A DNA stretch of 64,000 nt from Mansonella perstans (GCA_037074765.1 JBAMDO010000016.1:372001-436000), one strand, 5' to 3'; counted from the first letter of the stretch, positions 11,031 to 24,573 are shown. Notes: a model not told the origin generated them from the sequence alone. A program made the numbers and translations.

Positions 11031-13310
11031 AGAATCTTTGGAAAAAGTAATCATGTTATTAAATCTCATATTTACTCCAACGATTGAAATACCTACCAGA
11101 AAAAAAAAAAACGGAAAAGATATTTCAACGAATTAGAAAGTTCATGATAAACTAAACTTGATACTACCACTACTTCGTAACACGTCATATTAATACTTAA
11201 AACTTCTAATTCCTTTCCACAACATTCACTCTAATCACAGAAACTTGCCTCTTCCTTCAATTTTGTTCAATGGTTTCATATTTCAATAGATGTGAAGTGC
11301 CTAAACTAGTTATTTGGAAACTTTTATGTATTTTCCAAACTAGATTTCTCTCATAATTTAGTACAAAAGAAATAAAAGAATTCTATTCCATTGCCAATGT
11401 CATAAGGTTCAGTTCAATTATAACGTCCAAATTGAATTTCTTTTAAATTTTATATTTCTTTACAATTTCTTATTGTTTTGGTAAAAATATTGCAAAAAAA
11501 TCCATGCAAAGGTAAAACAAACAATTGGAGGATTTATGTGTAATTCTCAAAAATGACTTTGATATAGTTAATCGATTATATCTCCTCCACTTTCTCCCTA
11601 TTTCGTATTCTAAGAACTTCTACTGACCACTCAACAGACAAATCTCCTGCTGACCGCCCATAAGACAGATCTTCCACTGACCACTCACTGGACACTGCCA
11701 GACTCATTGGCAAAACCAACATCTTCCTATCATCACCAAAGACAAATTTCAATCTATGCCTGTAGAAAAGACAAAAATTTTCGGAAACTGACAATTATAG
11801 TTCATGTGGGAACAGTAGAAAAAGCAGTAAGGTCAATCAATAAGTGGATGACAAAAATTGACGAATTTTCGAAATTTAACATAAACCATAGGAACAAATT
11901 TCTTGAATTCATGGAATTTACCAGAAAACCCGCGGGAACTTATATACTCATCCATAAACACCAAATATATAATCGTCGCAACCGCTCAAAAACTAAGTCC
12001 ATGCGTAAATTGGAAGATAGCCTCTGGAAATGCTGCTCGTCATCTTCTCATTGATCATCAACACTGATTATTGCAATGGATTACGGTAGCTGGAAATCTT
12101 CCAACATTTTGAAATTGATCGGTCAATGACGTGATAGACGTGACTGGCATGTTTAACTCGTTACTCGTAAAAGAAACGTCTATTTATGTTATCTCTTCAC
12201 TGCTTTCATTTCTGTTTATCTTTCATTTACCAAAATGAGAGAATGGTATTTAGCTGATACGTAAGAAATCACGTGAGATTTAATAAATATCATCGTAGAT
12301 TACATTTCAACGAGCAAAATAGCGTAGTCGGTTAACTTACGTGATCCATTACTGATAAGCTGATAGTTTTGAAAGTTTTATATGATCACAAAATATTACT
12401 GAAAATTGAGATAATTTGTAATTCAGTTAATGTTATAAGGAAAAACAGCATGTAATTTGGTTGGATATTATTTTGATTGATAAAAGTATGAAGTTATGTC
12501 ATTATGCTTGTTTTATAAACGTTCCTTGTATCAAATTGATCGCTGATACGATCGTATTGGATTTTCATTCCAATCAATGATTACATCATCTTGTTGAAAG
12601 TTTAAAGCTTCCAGGTACATTGTTTGATATAATCCAGAAGTACTCAACTACAATTATTTTCTATCTCAAGGCTATTTCTGCATTGATTCTCACGAAGGAT
12701 TAATTGGCAGTGGAATATTTTCGATGACTTTAAATTATTATTTGTTGCAATTCAAACATTCCAATTTCGGATTAAAGAGTGCACAAAACAGTCGGCGTAT
12801 GAAAAACGCGAACATTTATGATGAATAGAACACACTATGTTATGTACTCAACCAAAATAGCTTAAATGCATGATTGAGTTTGATGCTTGGATCCTTTCAG
12901 GCCGTTTGTTAAGTAAGTTTTCATTAATTTAAAAATTGAAGCTTAGAAGTACTTCTTTTTGAATCCAGCTGGTAAATATGTTAATTAATGTCTCATCGGT
13001 TTCATGAATGAACTATATACTACATATTCGATTAAGATTACAGGATTTCTGTTTTTTAACTTTGCGATCTGATTACCGTAGCATAAATACTACTAGTATT
13101 TATTATATCTGATATTCTTTTGATTTCTTTAAGTATTTTTTGCTATGTCTATTGGACTGTTTAGTTTGAAATATTTAAAAAATTTACTGATCTCATTTAG
13201 CAGTAGGTAATTATAAAATTCTGATGCAAGCTGTGCGAAGTTATAGCAAAACATTGTGTCCAACATTTTAATGTATGCTAATGAATATTATATACTTCAG
13301 AAAAGTGGAA

Positions 13311-16300
13311 ATGCCGAGAACAAATGTGTGTTCAGAAATAACAGTATCAAATATCCGACTCGCAATACGTCAAGCAGTTGCTGACTTTTGTGCTGACCCG
13401 GATCGAACGGTTCAAAGTATTGCGAATGCTCAGTTCGAGTGAGTTAGTTACAAAAGGTTGAATTTTCAGTTTAGTGTAATCTACAAATTTATAGCTGGTT
13501 ATTCTAATTTATAAAAACTTTTTTTTTCCAGTCGTTTAACATAGTGCTCATCATTTCTCATTTACCTGGAAAGTTTTAGAAATTTGGTTGAACCAGTTCA
13601 GCGGCTTATCTTAGCTCGTCTTGAACGTATATATGAACAACTGCAGGTGAATAATAAAGACTTTAACTTTTTGATTCCATGTTATTTATAATTCAGAAAA
13701 ATTTTGCCTCTACCATTATATTTATATACACAGTATCTTAATCTAATAGTGAAGGAGTAATAACTTGAAAAACTTTCAGTAGGATTATGTCAAGTTTAAT
13801 TTATTTCAGTATAGTATATTGTTACCCTCAGACGAAGCACCCTCATCTGTGTTGAGATTTTTGAGTGAATATAGCAATGAATCGGAAAAAGATATCATCC
13901 GACGTTTTGGTATGTTTCATTTATGCGCATAAATTGATAAAGTTAAATTTCAAGTTATTCATCCTTTATCCATGTTATGATTCAAACTGTCAATGTTCCA
14001 TATCTCTGAATTATTTTATTAATTTGTTTTCCATTTTCTAAAAATATTCTTTAAAAAATATTTATTTGAATTAATATTGTATTAGTTTATTTTCGCAATA
14101 ATTTTTTGTTTTTCAAGAAAAAGATAATACTTCATCACGAGGACATATTCACAGGCAGTCGCAGAAATTTAGGATTCCAACTCAAATAGCTGTATCTCCA
14201 GCTGTCAATGTTCCGCGTTTGGAGAATCTTACAAGTGGTTCTTCATCGAGGTTAGCAGATCATAATCCCTACAGAAACTTGCATGTTCGTGTTGGGATTT
14301 TGTTTCTTTTGAATCATTTGTTTATTTCTAGGAATAATGCAAGTGACAAGCGTCAAAAGTTGACAAAAAATGTACAGAATTTAAATTCTTTTCCTTTCTC
14401 AAAAACTACTTCAACCACATCATCTGTATTGAGCGATTCGTCCTTTTCAAATGGTGGTTCACTGGTACAGCCAATTCAGGAAAGCGAACGTAATAGTCAA
14501 GAACTATTTTTATCTGAAAAAAAGGTATATTTGCTTTTTTCTCAAGTTTCCTTGGCAGTGTTTTAACAGCTCTTAATGATGTTTTATTTCGAAAAGTAAT
14601 AGCACACTAAATAGTTCTCTTTAATCAAATGTTAGAGTTACACATATGCTAACGAAGATTACGGGTGGGACATCATCAGCGAGAAAGAGGAATAGTGAAA
14701 TGTATATCTGGCATTTTTTACAGCTAAATTTTAAATAACAGATCTGATTTTTTTTAGTCGAATATTACTTCGCTGTGTAATATTGCCGAAGAAGCATCCC
14801 AATACATGCGAAGTAGTGAGAATGCAAATATAAATGGCGAAGTTTTGGCAGAAATTAAGAAAGTAGCCGATGATTTGGTCCCAGTTGTCTTAGAAGAAGA
14901 ATTCGTACAGAGTGTTCCATCGATTGAAGCAACCGTATATCCAACATCGGCAATTGTTGGTTTCGTATTGTTTTTACTTTTTTTTGAAAATAGAATTCAT
15001 TACTTTCTGTTTGTGGCTCAGTTATTTTTTTGTTTTAAATGTAATATTGAAGATACTCTTGTTTAGAGATATATGTTGTGAGTGTTTTGCTTACTGATAC
15101 GTTACGGTAGTACTCGTTGTTTCATGTTCTTTTATTTCCTATGCGAAGCTTTAAGTTATGATGCATATAACTCCATAAACTAAAGTAGCCTACATATGTC
15201 ATTCCAGTGTTTTTAAACACTGGAATCCATATTTCTTTTTTCTAGGTCCCAGCACCAGCTGGATTATTTTTGCAGACATTTTTATGCCCTATATAGACCA
15301 TAGAAGGTATGTAAGACTTTAGATTATCATATATGTCCTTTCCACAGTGTCTTATGTTGCCTGATACTGGTGGCAACAGTCCGGATAAGCTTCTGATTAA
15401 GCTCGTTTTACCACTACCATTTGGACCAGTGATTAAGATCTTAGATTTTGGCTTAGCTTGAAAACTTTTTTTGTATATATAACGTGTGGAAGATTCACGT
15501 CTTTCGGAATAAAAATGAATTATTCTATTTCTTAATGTTTATGACTTCCAGGAAAAATCAAAAATACCAACCAGTTTGTGTACATCGCTGCGTTCAGATG
15601 ATGACAAAGTGACAGTGCAGTACATTCCACCAAAAGTTCTTACAACAGATGCAGCAGTTTCCACTGATTCTATATTTATGGATAAGCAATCAGTGGAGAA
15701 GATTGAAGTCGGTGTTAATACTATTGTGGAAATGGGTAGCAATATGGCAGATGGTAGTTCAAGTTCTACAACCTCTGATAGCGCCGGACAGCTACCGAAG
15801 CGATTGTTTGATACTGTTCTTCAGAGGTTAATTTTTATTGAAGTTGGAGTTTTTTGGTAATAAGCATTTCTTATCCATTGATTTCCACTAGTGTCTGTGC
15901 TGAATTCTTTTGATCGAAAATTTCGAAAAATTGCACAAAATGAAAATTACGAATTTTTGTAGACCTTCGTTGAGAATTGTGTCGCTTCGACCAGACGGAA
16001 GTATCGTTCCCACAGTTAATTCAGCGTCGAAGCATTTCCCAAGTGTCCGAGAGTGGACACCAGTAACTACTGAAGGAAATGGAGAGAGGTCAATTCTAAC
16101 TTCAGAAGCACAAGTTTGCAGCAAAGCAATTGAATTGGATCTTAATCATTCAGAAGACAATGGAGTGGAGAAATTAGGTGACAAATTTTTCTCATTTACA
16201 AATCGTTTTTTGAATTAACTTTCAAAAATTTATCTTTAAATGGATCTTTATGATGTAAAAAGTTTTACGGTGTAGAACTTTTTCTGATTTATATGATTTT

Positions 16301-16677
16301 GAAATGCGTTTTTATATCGTCAGTTGTCCCAATGACGTCAACTGTTTTGATCGATAGTTTTAGTTTATTTTTCACTTTTGATCGATAGTTTGTTTATTTA
16401 TCAGTTTCGATCGGTAGTTTTAGTTTATTTATATAGAACCAATTTTTCATTTCCTTTATCAAAACATCAGTGATAAGGTGTAATTTATTCGGCAAAAGGC
16501 TTTAAGTGCCAATTCTGAATTTCCACCATCAAGTTGCTAATTCTTTGTTCTGAAATTTTCGATGTTATTAACATTATTCTTGCTTTAGACAGTGTCTCAG
16601 CACGGGCATCACGACCTGATCCTCTTGAAGAAGATTTAAATACTCTGGCGAATATTTCACCGCTTCCACATTCTTAA
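13311..16677 (+). CDS. Uncharacterised Ser-rich protein, 465 residues
   Basis: Nine exons in consistent phase: 13311-13438, 13580-13646, 13810-13909, 14118-14250, 14332-14524, 14758-14955, 15552-15826, 15963-16177, 16589-16677. An acceptor-like TACTTCAG ends at 13300, 10 bases before the ATG, suggesting trans-splicing. The N-terminal 75 residues look folded and mostly helical (NIRLAIRQAVADFC, VEPVQRLILARLERIYEQL). The rest is hydrophilic and rich in Ser, Thr, Asn and acidic residues, with a short helical stretch (NGEVLAEIKKVADDLVPVV) and no signal peptide or membrane segment. I do not recognise the family; a scaffold or regulatory protein with a disordered C-terminal half is only a guess from composition. 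Intron 6 (14956-15551) carries a bacterial DNA relic described separately. Confidence 0.8.
15201..15226. repeat. Wolbachia-type palindrome in intron
   Basis: ATTCCAGTGTTT and AAACACTGGAAT are perfect 12-bp inverted arms around TT. With the flanking GTC before and CC after, it resembles the short palindromic repeats scattered through Wolbachia intergenic DNA. The neighbouring ABC-ATPase fragment strengthens this reading. Confidence 0.65.
15242..15480 (-). pseudogene. Fragment of bacterial ABC transporter ATPase, ccmA-like
   Basis: The minus strand is open from about 15480 to a TAG at 15242-15244. It encodes SFQAKPKSKILI, then a textbook Walker A (GPNGSGKTSL, about 15398-15427), then SLSGLLPPVSGNIR and YIGHKN. 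This is the N-terminal third of a small bacterial ABC ATPase; context and wording resemble the heme exporter ATPase CcmA of Wolbachia and relatives. The ABC signature, Walker B and H-loop are absent, so it cannot be functional. It lies inside intron 6 of a nematode gene on the opposite strand, next to a Wolbachia-type palindrome, as expected of a nuclear Wolbachia transfer. The ABC identity is firm; the ccmA and Wolbachia assignments are inferred. Confidence 0.75.
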
Positions 16678-18125
16678 TGTATCAAGCATTTCTTGTACAA
16701 TAGTAACTTTTTTTTTTATATATAAGGAGTGATTTTGTCATTTCCACTCATTTATTTTTTTGGAAGCACTCAAGATTATTGCTTTTCTGTTCTGTGATTT
16801 CTGTGCTTTTTATTTGTTACTGATGTTAAAAATTCTGACTTTTTAACTGAAAAGGCAATGAGAGAAAGGAAGTAAAGTTTCAAGAGAGGAGAAAAGCATA
16901 AGGCAGGAGGAAGATGAAGACAGAAGAAAAAACTAACAGGAAATTTTTGATGATACTTGAATGACATTTGAAAATAACTTCGGAACGTGGACTAAGAGTT
17001 AATGGACAAATTAGTATGGCATCTGTTAAGCTGTTAAAAAAAAAAATGACAACCGAGGAGAAAAGCCTCTAAAAGAACTAATCATTTGAAAGCCCATTCA
17101 TCCGTGCTGTTCGATCGGATAGGAGAATATAGCATTGGGAGGAGAGCTTTTTATTTTACACATTTTTTTTTTTCAAAATAGGAAAAAAATCTTCACATAC
17201 TGACCGAGCGATAAATTAAATTTAATATTTTCGGTTTTTTGTCTTTTTTCGAGCTGATTCTCTGGGATACTAATTATGAAAATAAGATTTTAAATTTGAC
17301 TTAGAAATTTAAGTTTTTATTTCTTGGAAAATCAGCTGAACATTTCTGCAGCACTTCCTGTTTTTTTAATTACATTTTCAATTTGTCAAATAAAGCTTAT
17401 TCATGCGTCCATGTACACTGTTCCTCATTTGATTAAAATCCATCAAATTTTAATTCAAATGGGTGATGTGTTTTAATGACTGCAATATTTTGCTCTCTTC
17501 GCTACAGCTTATGTACTACAGAATCTGTTGCAGACGGTTCATGTTAGGTGGCAGTTTTGAAACCCGGTGAGAGGAATATCCTCGGACGTAAATGGTACTA
17601 ATGTTATTTAAATGAGAAGATCCGAAAGAGACCACGTTATCCGGAAAGGAAACAGTGAGTACTTTGCCTAAATATTTGATTTGTAAAGTGATGTGCTTTT
17701 TTTCGCTTTGTTGTGAGATCAACGACTTTCAAATTTTAGCCATAAAAATTTTTCCTTCAAATTTGGAAAAGAGGATTTGAATTTTCAGCCGTGAATTTTA
17801 AGTACGTTTTTTCTTTTTTTGTGATTTCAGTATAATTTAGCCAAGTATTGAACTTGTTTTCAGAAATGAGTACATACGCATATATTCTTACAGTCTAAGA
17901 TTATTTCAAAACTGCAAAGAGATTACTGAGGCCCTTTCGAGATAAAAATCAATCTGTACGTTATGAACATCCACAGTGCTATTAGGTAATTTGCAACAAT
18001 TTTTTTCTTTGATTTTTTTACAGACTTCAATTAATTGACTTGTAAAAGAAGTGCTCTTTAATGATCCAGTTCTAGAAGTTCATATAATTGCAAAATTATT
18101 TATTTATATTTTTTTAAGCCCGTAT
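16678..18125. other. Intergenic, weak minus-strand open frame
   Basis: Contains 3' UTR-like T-rich DNA of the preceding gene. A 68-codon minus-strand frame at 17516-17722 has fairly normal composition, but I found no splice partners or family, so it is not called as a gene. Confidence 0.4.
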
Positions 18126-20045
18126 ATGAATAAAAGGGCTGCTAGAGGTGAAGCGTACGAGCCGACGCGATACGAGCATATTGCAAATGTCCTCTCTCAC
18201 GCAGTGAGCTAACTTTTAATTTAAAATTTTTGCGTATAAATTTCATTCCTGATGCAGATTATGTCAAAAGTTTCTGCTGTCCGTTTCTAGTGTAGCTGAA
18301 CATCAATCATCAAAAAAGTTAAACTGCATCATTATGTCAATGTTGTTTCATTTCACTTCAGGCCTCATTTCTTGCATAAATACATCTTGATAGTAATCCG
18401 TAAAATTAACTGAAAATTCTGTAATTATTATTTTTATTTTATTCTACTCGCCTTATTTCATATTATTAGTTTTTATTGGCGAGATTTCTAAAAATGTTTT
18501 TGCTTTATTTTTGTAAATTTTCTCAGAAATTTAACTACACAGGTAGCAATACTTCCGAGTGTATATGGAACATACTGGTTGATTGCTGCGTCACGTCATG
18601 AATCAGAACGAAACGTATCAATAATTTATTGTTTTTTTACTGCGGTATACTTTTGATTATCTACTTATTCATATTAAAACTTTTCAAGATTCATTTATCT
18701 TACCTTGTCTTGGTGATATTAACTATTATTTGATAAAATTTGATAGAGTTATATATAAGTTCCATTTTAAGTCTCATAGAAGTTGTTTGTCCTAATTTTT
18801 GTTATATCTCGAACTATTTTAGGCACTTTTCACAACATCAACAGCTTATCACACTTGTGAACTTCTTTTTCGTCCAAACAAAAAGTATGTTATATCGGTA
18901 GTCACCCGTATTTCTGGCTAGTTGACTAGTTTGAATTGAGCAATACTGGACTCGAATATTCGCTTTTTATCTGCAATTTCATGTGATTTGAATAATTTCC
19001 AATTTCATTTTTCAAATAGATCATTTTGCTCTTTTTTCCAGAAAATTTCGTTGCTACCTTCATATAATCGATCGCGCCGCTATTTATTTTTTTATTGCTG
19101 CTTCATACATGCCATGGCTTACGTTAAGGCAGTATGAAACTCCAGGAATTAATTTTAATTGGCTTGTTTGGTTTTTTGCCTTTTTGGGTTGTATTTACCA
19201 GTGCTTATTTCACGAAAGGTAAATTCCCATATTTTCAAATTTTTCTATACTTTGCTTTTATTTAATCCTAAGCAGAAATATTTCAAATTTAAAAAAAAAA
19301 ATTCGCTGAAGTTAATGCCAAGTGAAAGTGGTTTTTTTAAATCCAGTTTTTTTGAAATCAATTTCAGATTCAAAACGATAGAGACTTTATTATATATTGC
19401 CTTTGCTGTCGTCCCGTTTAGTGTTATATACAGTGCGGTGCGTTTGATTACTTTTTAGGATGTGTTAAAAAAAAAGATGAATACTTTTTAGAATAATTTG
19501 TGAAGTTTTTCAAATTTTTTTTCTGTCAAATTTTAGTGCGATCCCAGTAATTTAACTTTGGTGCTAGCTGGTGGTATTGTTTACAGTGTCGGCGTCATTT
19601 TTTTTAAGTCAGATGGCATCATACCTTTTGCGCATAGCGTCTGGCATCTTCATGTTGTTGTTGGTAAGTTCATTATATGCAAATTTTCAGTATGAAGTTT
19701 TTACGATCTTAATTTATATGTTTTATTATACACTAACTAACAATAGAGTCAAAATTTTTAATGAAATTGCATGTAAGATATTACTTAAAAAAGATATTAC
19801 TATTTATTACTGGTACACTTTCACAGCTCTGAACAAAATCCAGCCATTTATACCAATCTCAGTAATGTTCTGATAATATAGTTGGCTGAAATCGTCATTC
19901 AAGCATTCGATGTTTTGACCGTGTGGATTATTATTACTTGACAGATTACTTCTCTTGTATTATTTTAGGTGCAGCATTACATTGGTATGCTATCTACAGC
20001 ACACTTCTTGGACCAAATAATCAACTTCCATTCTATCAGAGATAA
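18126..20045 (+). CDS. mmd: PAQR family protein, MMD (PAQR11) type
   Basis: Seven in-phase exons (18126-18203, 18543-18644, 18823-18884, 19042-19218, 19368-19437, 19537-19663, 19969-20045) give 230 residues (human MMD: 238). The progestin and adipoQ receptor fold has seven membrane helices and a membrane-buried metal site. Visible family motifs: [11 protein letters not shown] near the N-terminus, S-x3-H in [40 protein letters not shown] with the late His cluster, and HWYAIY close to the end. The order and spacing follow vertebrate MMD, which sits in Golgi or lysosomal membranes; its ligand and activity are not settled. The ATG matches the MNHRAP position of human MMD, and an acceptor-like TTTTTTTAAG lies 7 bases upstream, so trans-splicing onto this exon is likely. 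A missing short upstream exon cannot be excluded. Confidence 0.94.
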
Positions 20046-23000
20046 ATACGGTAATAGATTATCAAAACGCGTTTCAACTATGCTAATACTTAATTGGAAC
20101 GGGTGATGATTCTCGCTGATCTCAGCTAACTAACATTTTATCATTAATGGATAATGATTATTGTTGCGGTTCTGCATAATAACATGTTTATTTATGATTC
20201 TGTATTTGTCTTTTTTTTCCTAGTAGCAAAAATGTACTGTATCGTAGACGAGTATATTTTATTTTAGAGCATTAAGTGTACTACTAACTACTTAACTACT
20301 GTAATACATGCATTTTATATATCTCAGATATTGGTAGAGATATAATTTTGTATAATGAAATGAATATTTAAATGTTTTGAGCTGTCTTCTCAATTTTTTG
20401 TTCTTTAAATTTTAAATAGTTTCAGTATTTTGCATAATATGCATTTTTAATAAAGCTTGGTGTACTTTAAAATAACGGTTACTTTTAAAGGATTTACTTA
20501 TATGGCTTTATGTTAAATAAATCTTGCCATTATATTGTCTAATATGCTTCCCAATTTTTAACCTTTATTAAAAAGCAATAATTATTTAATACTGAAGAGA
20601 AATTAGAAAGAACAACTGCAATGAATTATATAACAGCCTATCATCATTGTATACGCTTCTCTAACATTTTAGATGTTGCTAATCAAAAAAGTTTGTTTTC
20701 TTTAACATATCGTTTGTAAGGATATTTCATAATAAAGAAAACTTTAAAATTTCCTTTTTGAAATTGCAGGCAATGTACGATTAATGACTTTCTTTTTTGT
20801 ATAACTTAGGACATCCCCTTTAACAATTCAAAATGACATGTGATTTGAGGAAAAAAACTTTACTGTTTTGTAGTAGTTCAGGGTCAGTTCAGTCCATAAG
20901 TGACAGTTACGATAATTCATTCTCTCATATTTGCTATTGGAACTGAGTGACTGTCAAATCATCTTGGAGTGACAAAAGGCTGTTAAAGTTACAGTATCGG
21001 CAGTTTTTAATTGACAGTTTATTTCAAATTTCTTACAAGTTCATTAATATGCATCCCATTTTTTATTTGTATGAACTTTTTTCTAGAATTTTGTGAGAAA
21101 AATTTTGTGGGAGGTAATTCTCATAATTATTCTTGGGGTTGTAAAATGTTTGACGATATTATCGAAAGATGACCTTGGAGCAGATGAGTGACTATCGTAA
21201 TCCCTTCTTGTCGACAGTATCAATGCTCCCTCGATTGTTCTGAATTCATTGTTTTGAATTTTATTGAAATTCTCTTTTCCTTTCAGATAGATCACTCTTC
21301 TATCTAATTTTTAACCTATCAATTTAAAAATTTCAACTGCTTTTGTTCAAAAATGAGTGAAAACAAAATTTAATTATACATATATGCAAATTAAATCTTT
21401 AAAAAAATAGAATGTTTTTATCCGAAAGATCCTAAAATTTTTACTATTTATAAACCACTACTTAGAATGCGATAGCAATTTGCTTCAACTTCAACATTTG
21501 CTTCAACATTTGCTTCAGCTTCTACTGGTCAATGGTCAATTTGGTCGAAAATGACTTCAATAGAATTAGTTTCATATTGCAGGAAGAATAAATAAAAGCC
21601 AACTTTGACATTTTACTCCCTTTTTTTTGTTTTTATTCACCATTTTCAAATGAATGGTTTCAATTAAATTTGTTTAAATGCATAGTTTTTTTTATGGCAT
21701 AATTAAATAATGATTTTGAATAAATACCAAGTAATTAATTAGAATTCGTTTCGTTCGGCCAATTCTTTCTCATATTTAAATACTATTTTATCAATTTTCG
21801 CTCTTCTTTTTTTCATGTTTATTTTTCCTTGAACATAGCCTAAATTTAGTAATGTAAACATTTGCTGTGCCGCACAGGTGTCATTATACTTTACGCAAGT
21901 AATTAATGACGTCAAATGAACTGATTATTTAAATGATTCGAAATTCTGCACAAATAATTTTATTTTTCTACGATTCTCAAGTGCACTATTTATGTAATGA
22001 ATTTTACACAGTGTTTTGAAGCATTAAACAAGAAATGAAATAGGATGTGTATCATAAAAAAAATTGACTGAAACTTGACGTAGAAAGGTTTGTCATACTT
22101 AACGCGATGATTTTGAGGTCAATTAATTAAGCGCTGCAGTGCATTTATTAATTACGACTAAAAGTTTCCATTCAATCATTCAATGTTAAAGATAAATGTG
22201 GACAAAATTTTTAATAAATAATGAAACGAGAGGGGAAAAAGAAGTTTTGAAATAAATTTTCTCTTTCTAACCCTAAGGAATATGCAAGATTTGAATCGAT
22301 GCAGATAATTTCAGTTCTCTGAAATTTTATCAAGTTTTGAAAAAACTTTGCATCTATGTCTAATTTAATTAAAACAAAATAATAGTAGAAAAATGAAGCT
22401 TTTGGTAGAAGAGATCAGTTTTGAATTGGTAAATATTCTTTTAGCAAATATGAAAATTGATGAAAACTGATTGAAAAATAAAAACTGTTTCACATCAATA
22501 AAAAATATTCAATGAATTTGCAGAATTAAATTTAATCTTAACATTGACCATTCAAAGTTACTGACCGTAAAATTACGGTATCAATAATTTATAAATTTGC
22601 GCGGAATTATTGCTTCTTTTGTTATTATGCACTTCTGTGAATATGGCCGTTGATTTTTTTCTCAGTCATTTTTTCATTTTCCTAAATTCTTTTAAGATAT
22701 GCAAAAAAAAGAGAAGAAAAGAGAAAAATTATTCATTTCTCACAGATAAGGTAAAATACGAAAAAGTGGACATTTTTTGTCCGTCAATTTTAAAAAGAAG
22801 CCGACAAAGAAGCCCACGACTGACGAAGATATGGTGTGGAGTAATCGGTGGAAGTGGTCGGATGCTGATCGCAAGGAATCTTTCTTCTGATTGTATTCGT
22901 CTTAATTTCCTTTAATGTAACATTTGATTCTATCTAAGAAGGAAAAAAAGCTCAAATTTGGTTTGTTTCAATTATCATCAATTTCGTCTTTCGCTTATTG

Positions 23001-24573
23001 ACATTAGAAGTGATGAATAATGCCTCGTTCTCTTCTTTCAATTGAATGTTTAGAATTTCTTTTTTCTTTTTTTTTTTGAAATGCTAAACTTGAATGTTTA
23101 AAAATTTGATAGCAAACATTTGAGAATTATACGATGAAAACAAACAGTGATTAAGGACTTTTGAGAGAGTATTCTTTCGTTTATAGGTAGTAAGATTTAA
23201 GCTGAAAGATTCAGTGGAGTGAAAACTTCCTTAAAGGTTATATTTTACTTTTTTTGACAAAATATTGAGATAATATGGGAAAAAATTTTCACAATATTTT
23301 TTTCAAATACAATTAGTATTTTAACTGATTTTCTATCAGAGCAATCAAAAGCATTGTTTGAATTATTATTGGAATTGAAATAATTGAATTAAAAAGGTTG
23401 ACAGCACTGTTTCATCTCATCCCATTATTAGTGCGTGCTCCATAAAGTTTTGTATTTGTTAAATATTTTCAAAAGTAATTACACGTTTCGATCATTTCAC
23501 ATCACATTCTCGCCAACAAGCACTGGAAAGAAATGCATACGAATATATATAAATGATTGTCGAATTTCTAGTTCGGTTCCACTTTCCACCAATCATCTCA
23601 CAGCAACTCCATTCGTAATTCATTTCCCAAATATTTTGAAATTATTAGAGAACTGAAAGGAATTGTTAGAAATGATTTTGCAGCGATACAAAATTTAGCA
23701 AAGAAAAAAAAAGCTAAATGGGAGGGAAAAATTGAAAAAAAAGTTCGTCTGTTAAAACATTCTTCATCGACTACTGATTTATTCATTTTTTTGGGCTCAA
23801 AGGGGTAATCAAATATTCTAATAACAGCTAACCAGCCTCATAATTCTAGGTTCTCTTCTAATTTCTCTGCTCCAGAATCTCTCCATAATCTACAAAATAG
23901 TAGCATTCTTCAAGAAATAGTGATATTTCAGGATTCAAACAATATCATGTGATTTCAAGCAATGCAACAAGTCATAAACTCTTTCTGTAGAAATTATCAA
24001 GTTTGAATTCCTGAAATCAAACAAAAAACTGATTAAGGCTTTTTTTCCAACGATTAGACATGGTGGTTTTTTTTGCATTTTTTTCTAAAATTGTCCTCTT
24101 GATCCCAGTGATAAGTGTAGTATGGAGCTAAAAGAGACAGGAAATATATCGCGGAGAAAAGGAGGATCGGGTGTCGAGAGATACTAGCAACTCGCGGAGA
24201 AAAGGAGGATCGGGTGTCGAGAGATACTACCAATGGCAAATGTTGATCTTCATTATTTGTTACATTTCTGCCTCTCTTTCTCTTCGCCGATCTCAAATTT
24301 GATTCATTTTCAGTGTGCGCGCGCATTTTCAATACTGTTTAAAAACTTTTTTTTTGTTGTCTCCTTGATAAGCCTTTTGAAATGATCGTTGTTTACAATA
24401 CGGGGTTGACAAAATGACATTGCTTCGCTTCCGATCAGTAAGCACAATAGTCTGTCGTGTCATAGAACCGTATCTATTTGTTGTTGCTGTTACTGAAATA
24501 TCATCATCTTTGCTGGATAATTCTGAATGATTTTTTTTTTTTTTTTTAAAGAAGAACTACTGTTGGATAAGAT
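20046..24573. other. Intergenic, 4.5 kb
   Basis: AT-rich, with only short spurious open frames. The only structure seen is a 37-bp direct duplication at 24150-24229. A likely poly(A) signal for the PAQR gene (AATAAAGC) occurs near 20450. No RNA gene or transposon end was recognised. Confidence 0.45.
24150..24229. repeat. 37-bp direct duplication, 43-bp period
   Basis: CGCGGAGAAAAGGAGGATCG and the following 17 bases occur identically at 24150-24186 and 24193-24229, separated by GCAACT. The unit is much more GC-rich than the surrounding DNA. The minus-strand open frame over it is a by-product. Confidence 0.9.

Larger units (their letters stand above)
10724..13310. other. Divergent intergenic region top-1 / 465-residue gene
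   Basis: About 2.6 kb between the starts of two divergent genes, so both promoters should lie here. It holds a tandem pair of palindromic units (10985-11030), an imperfect repeat cluster at about 11610-11700 and an unsupported 115-codon open frame at 11707-12054. The last has ordinary amino-acid composition but no splice or family support. Confidence 0.45.

Noticed and set aside
11707..12054. 115-codon open frame between top-1 and the 465-residue gene
   Set aside because: No signal peptide, domain, repeat logic or splice partners. Open frames of this length can occur by chance in a window this size. Kept only as a note.
22610..22915. 101-codon + frame with basic patch
   Set aside because: No start context, splice sites or recognisable family; composition changes abruptly.
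24054..24332. 92-codon minus-strand frame
   Set aside because: Built over the 37-bp duplication; no coding support.
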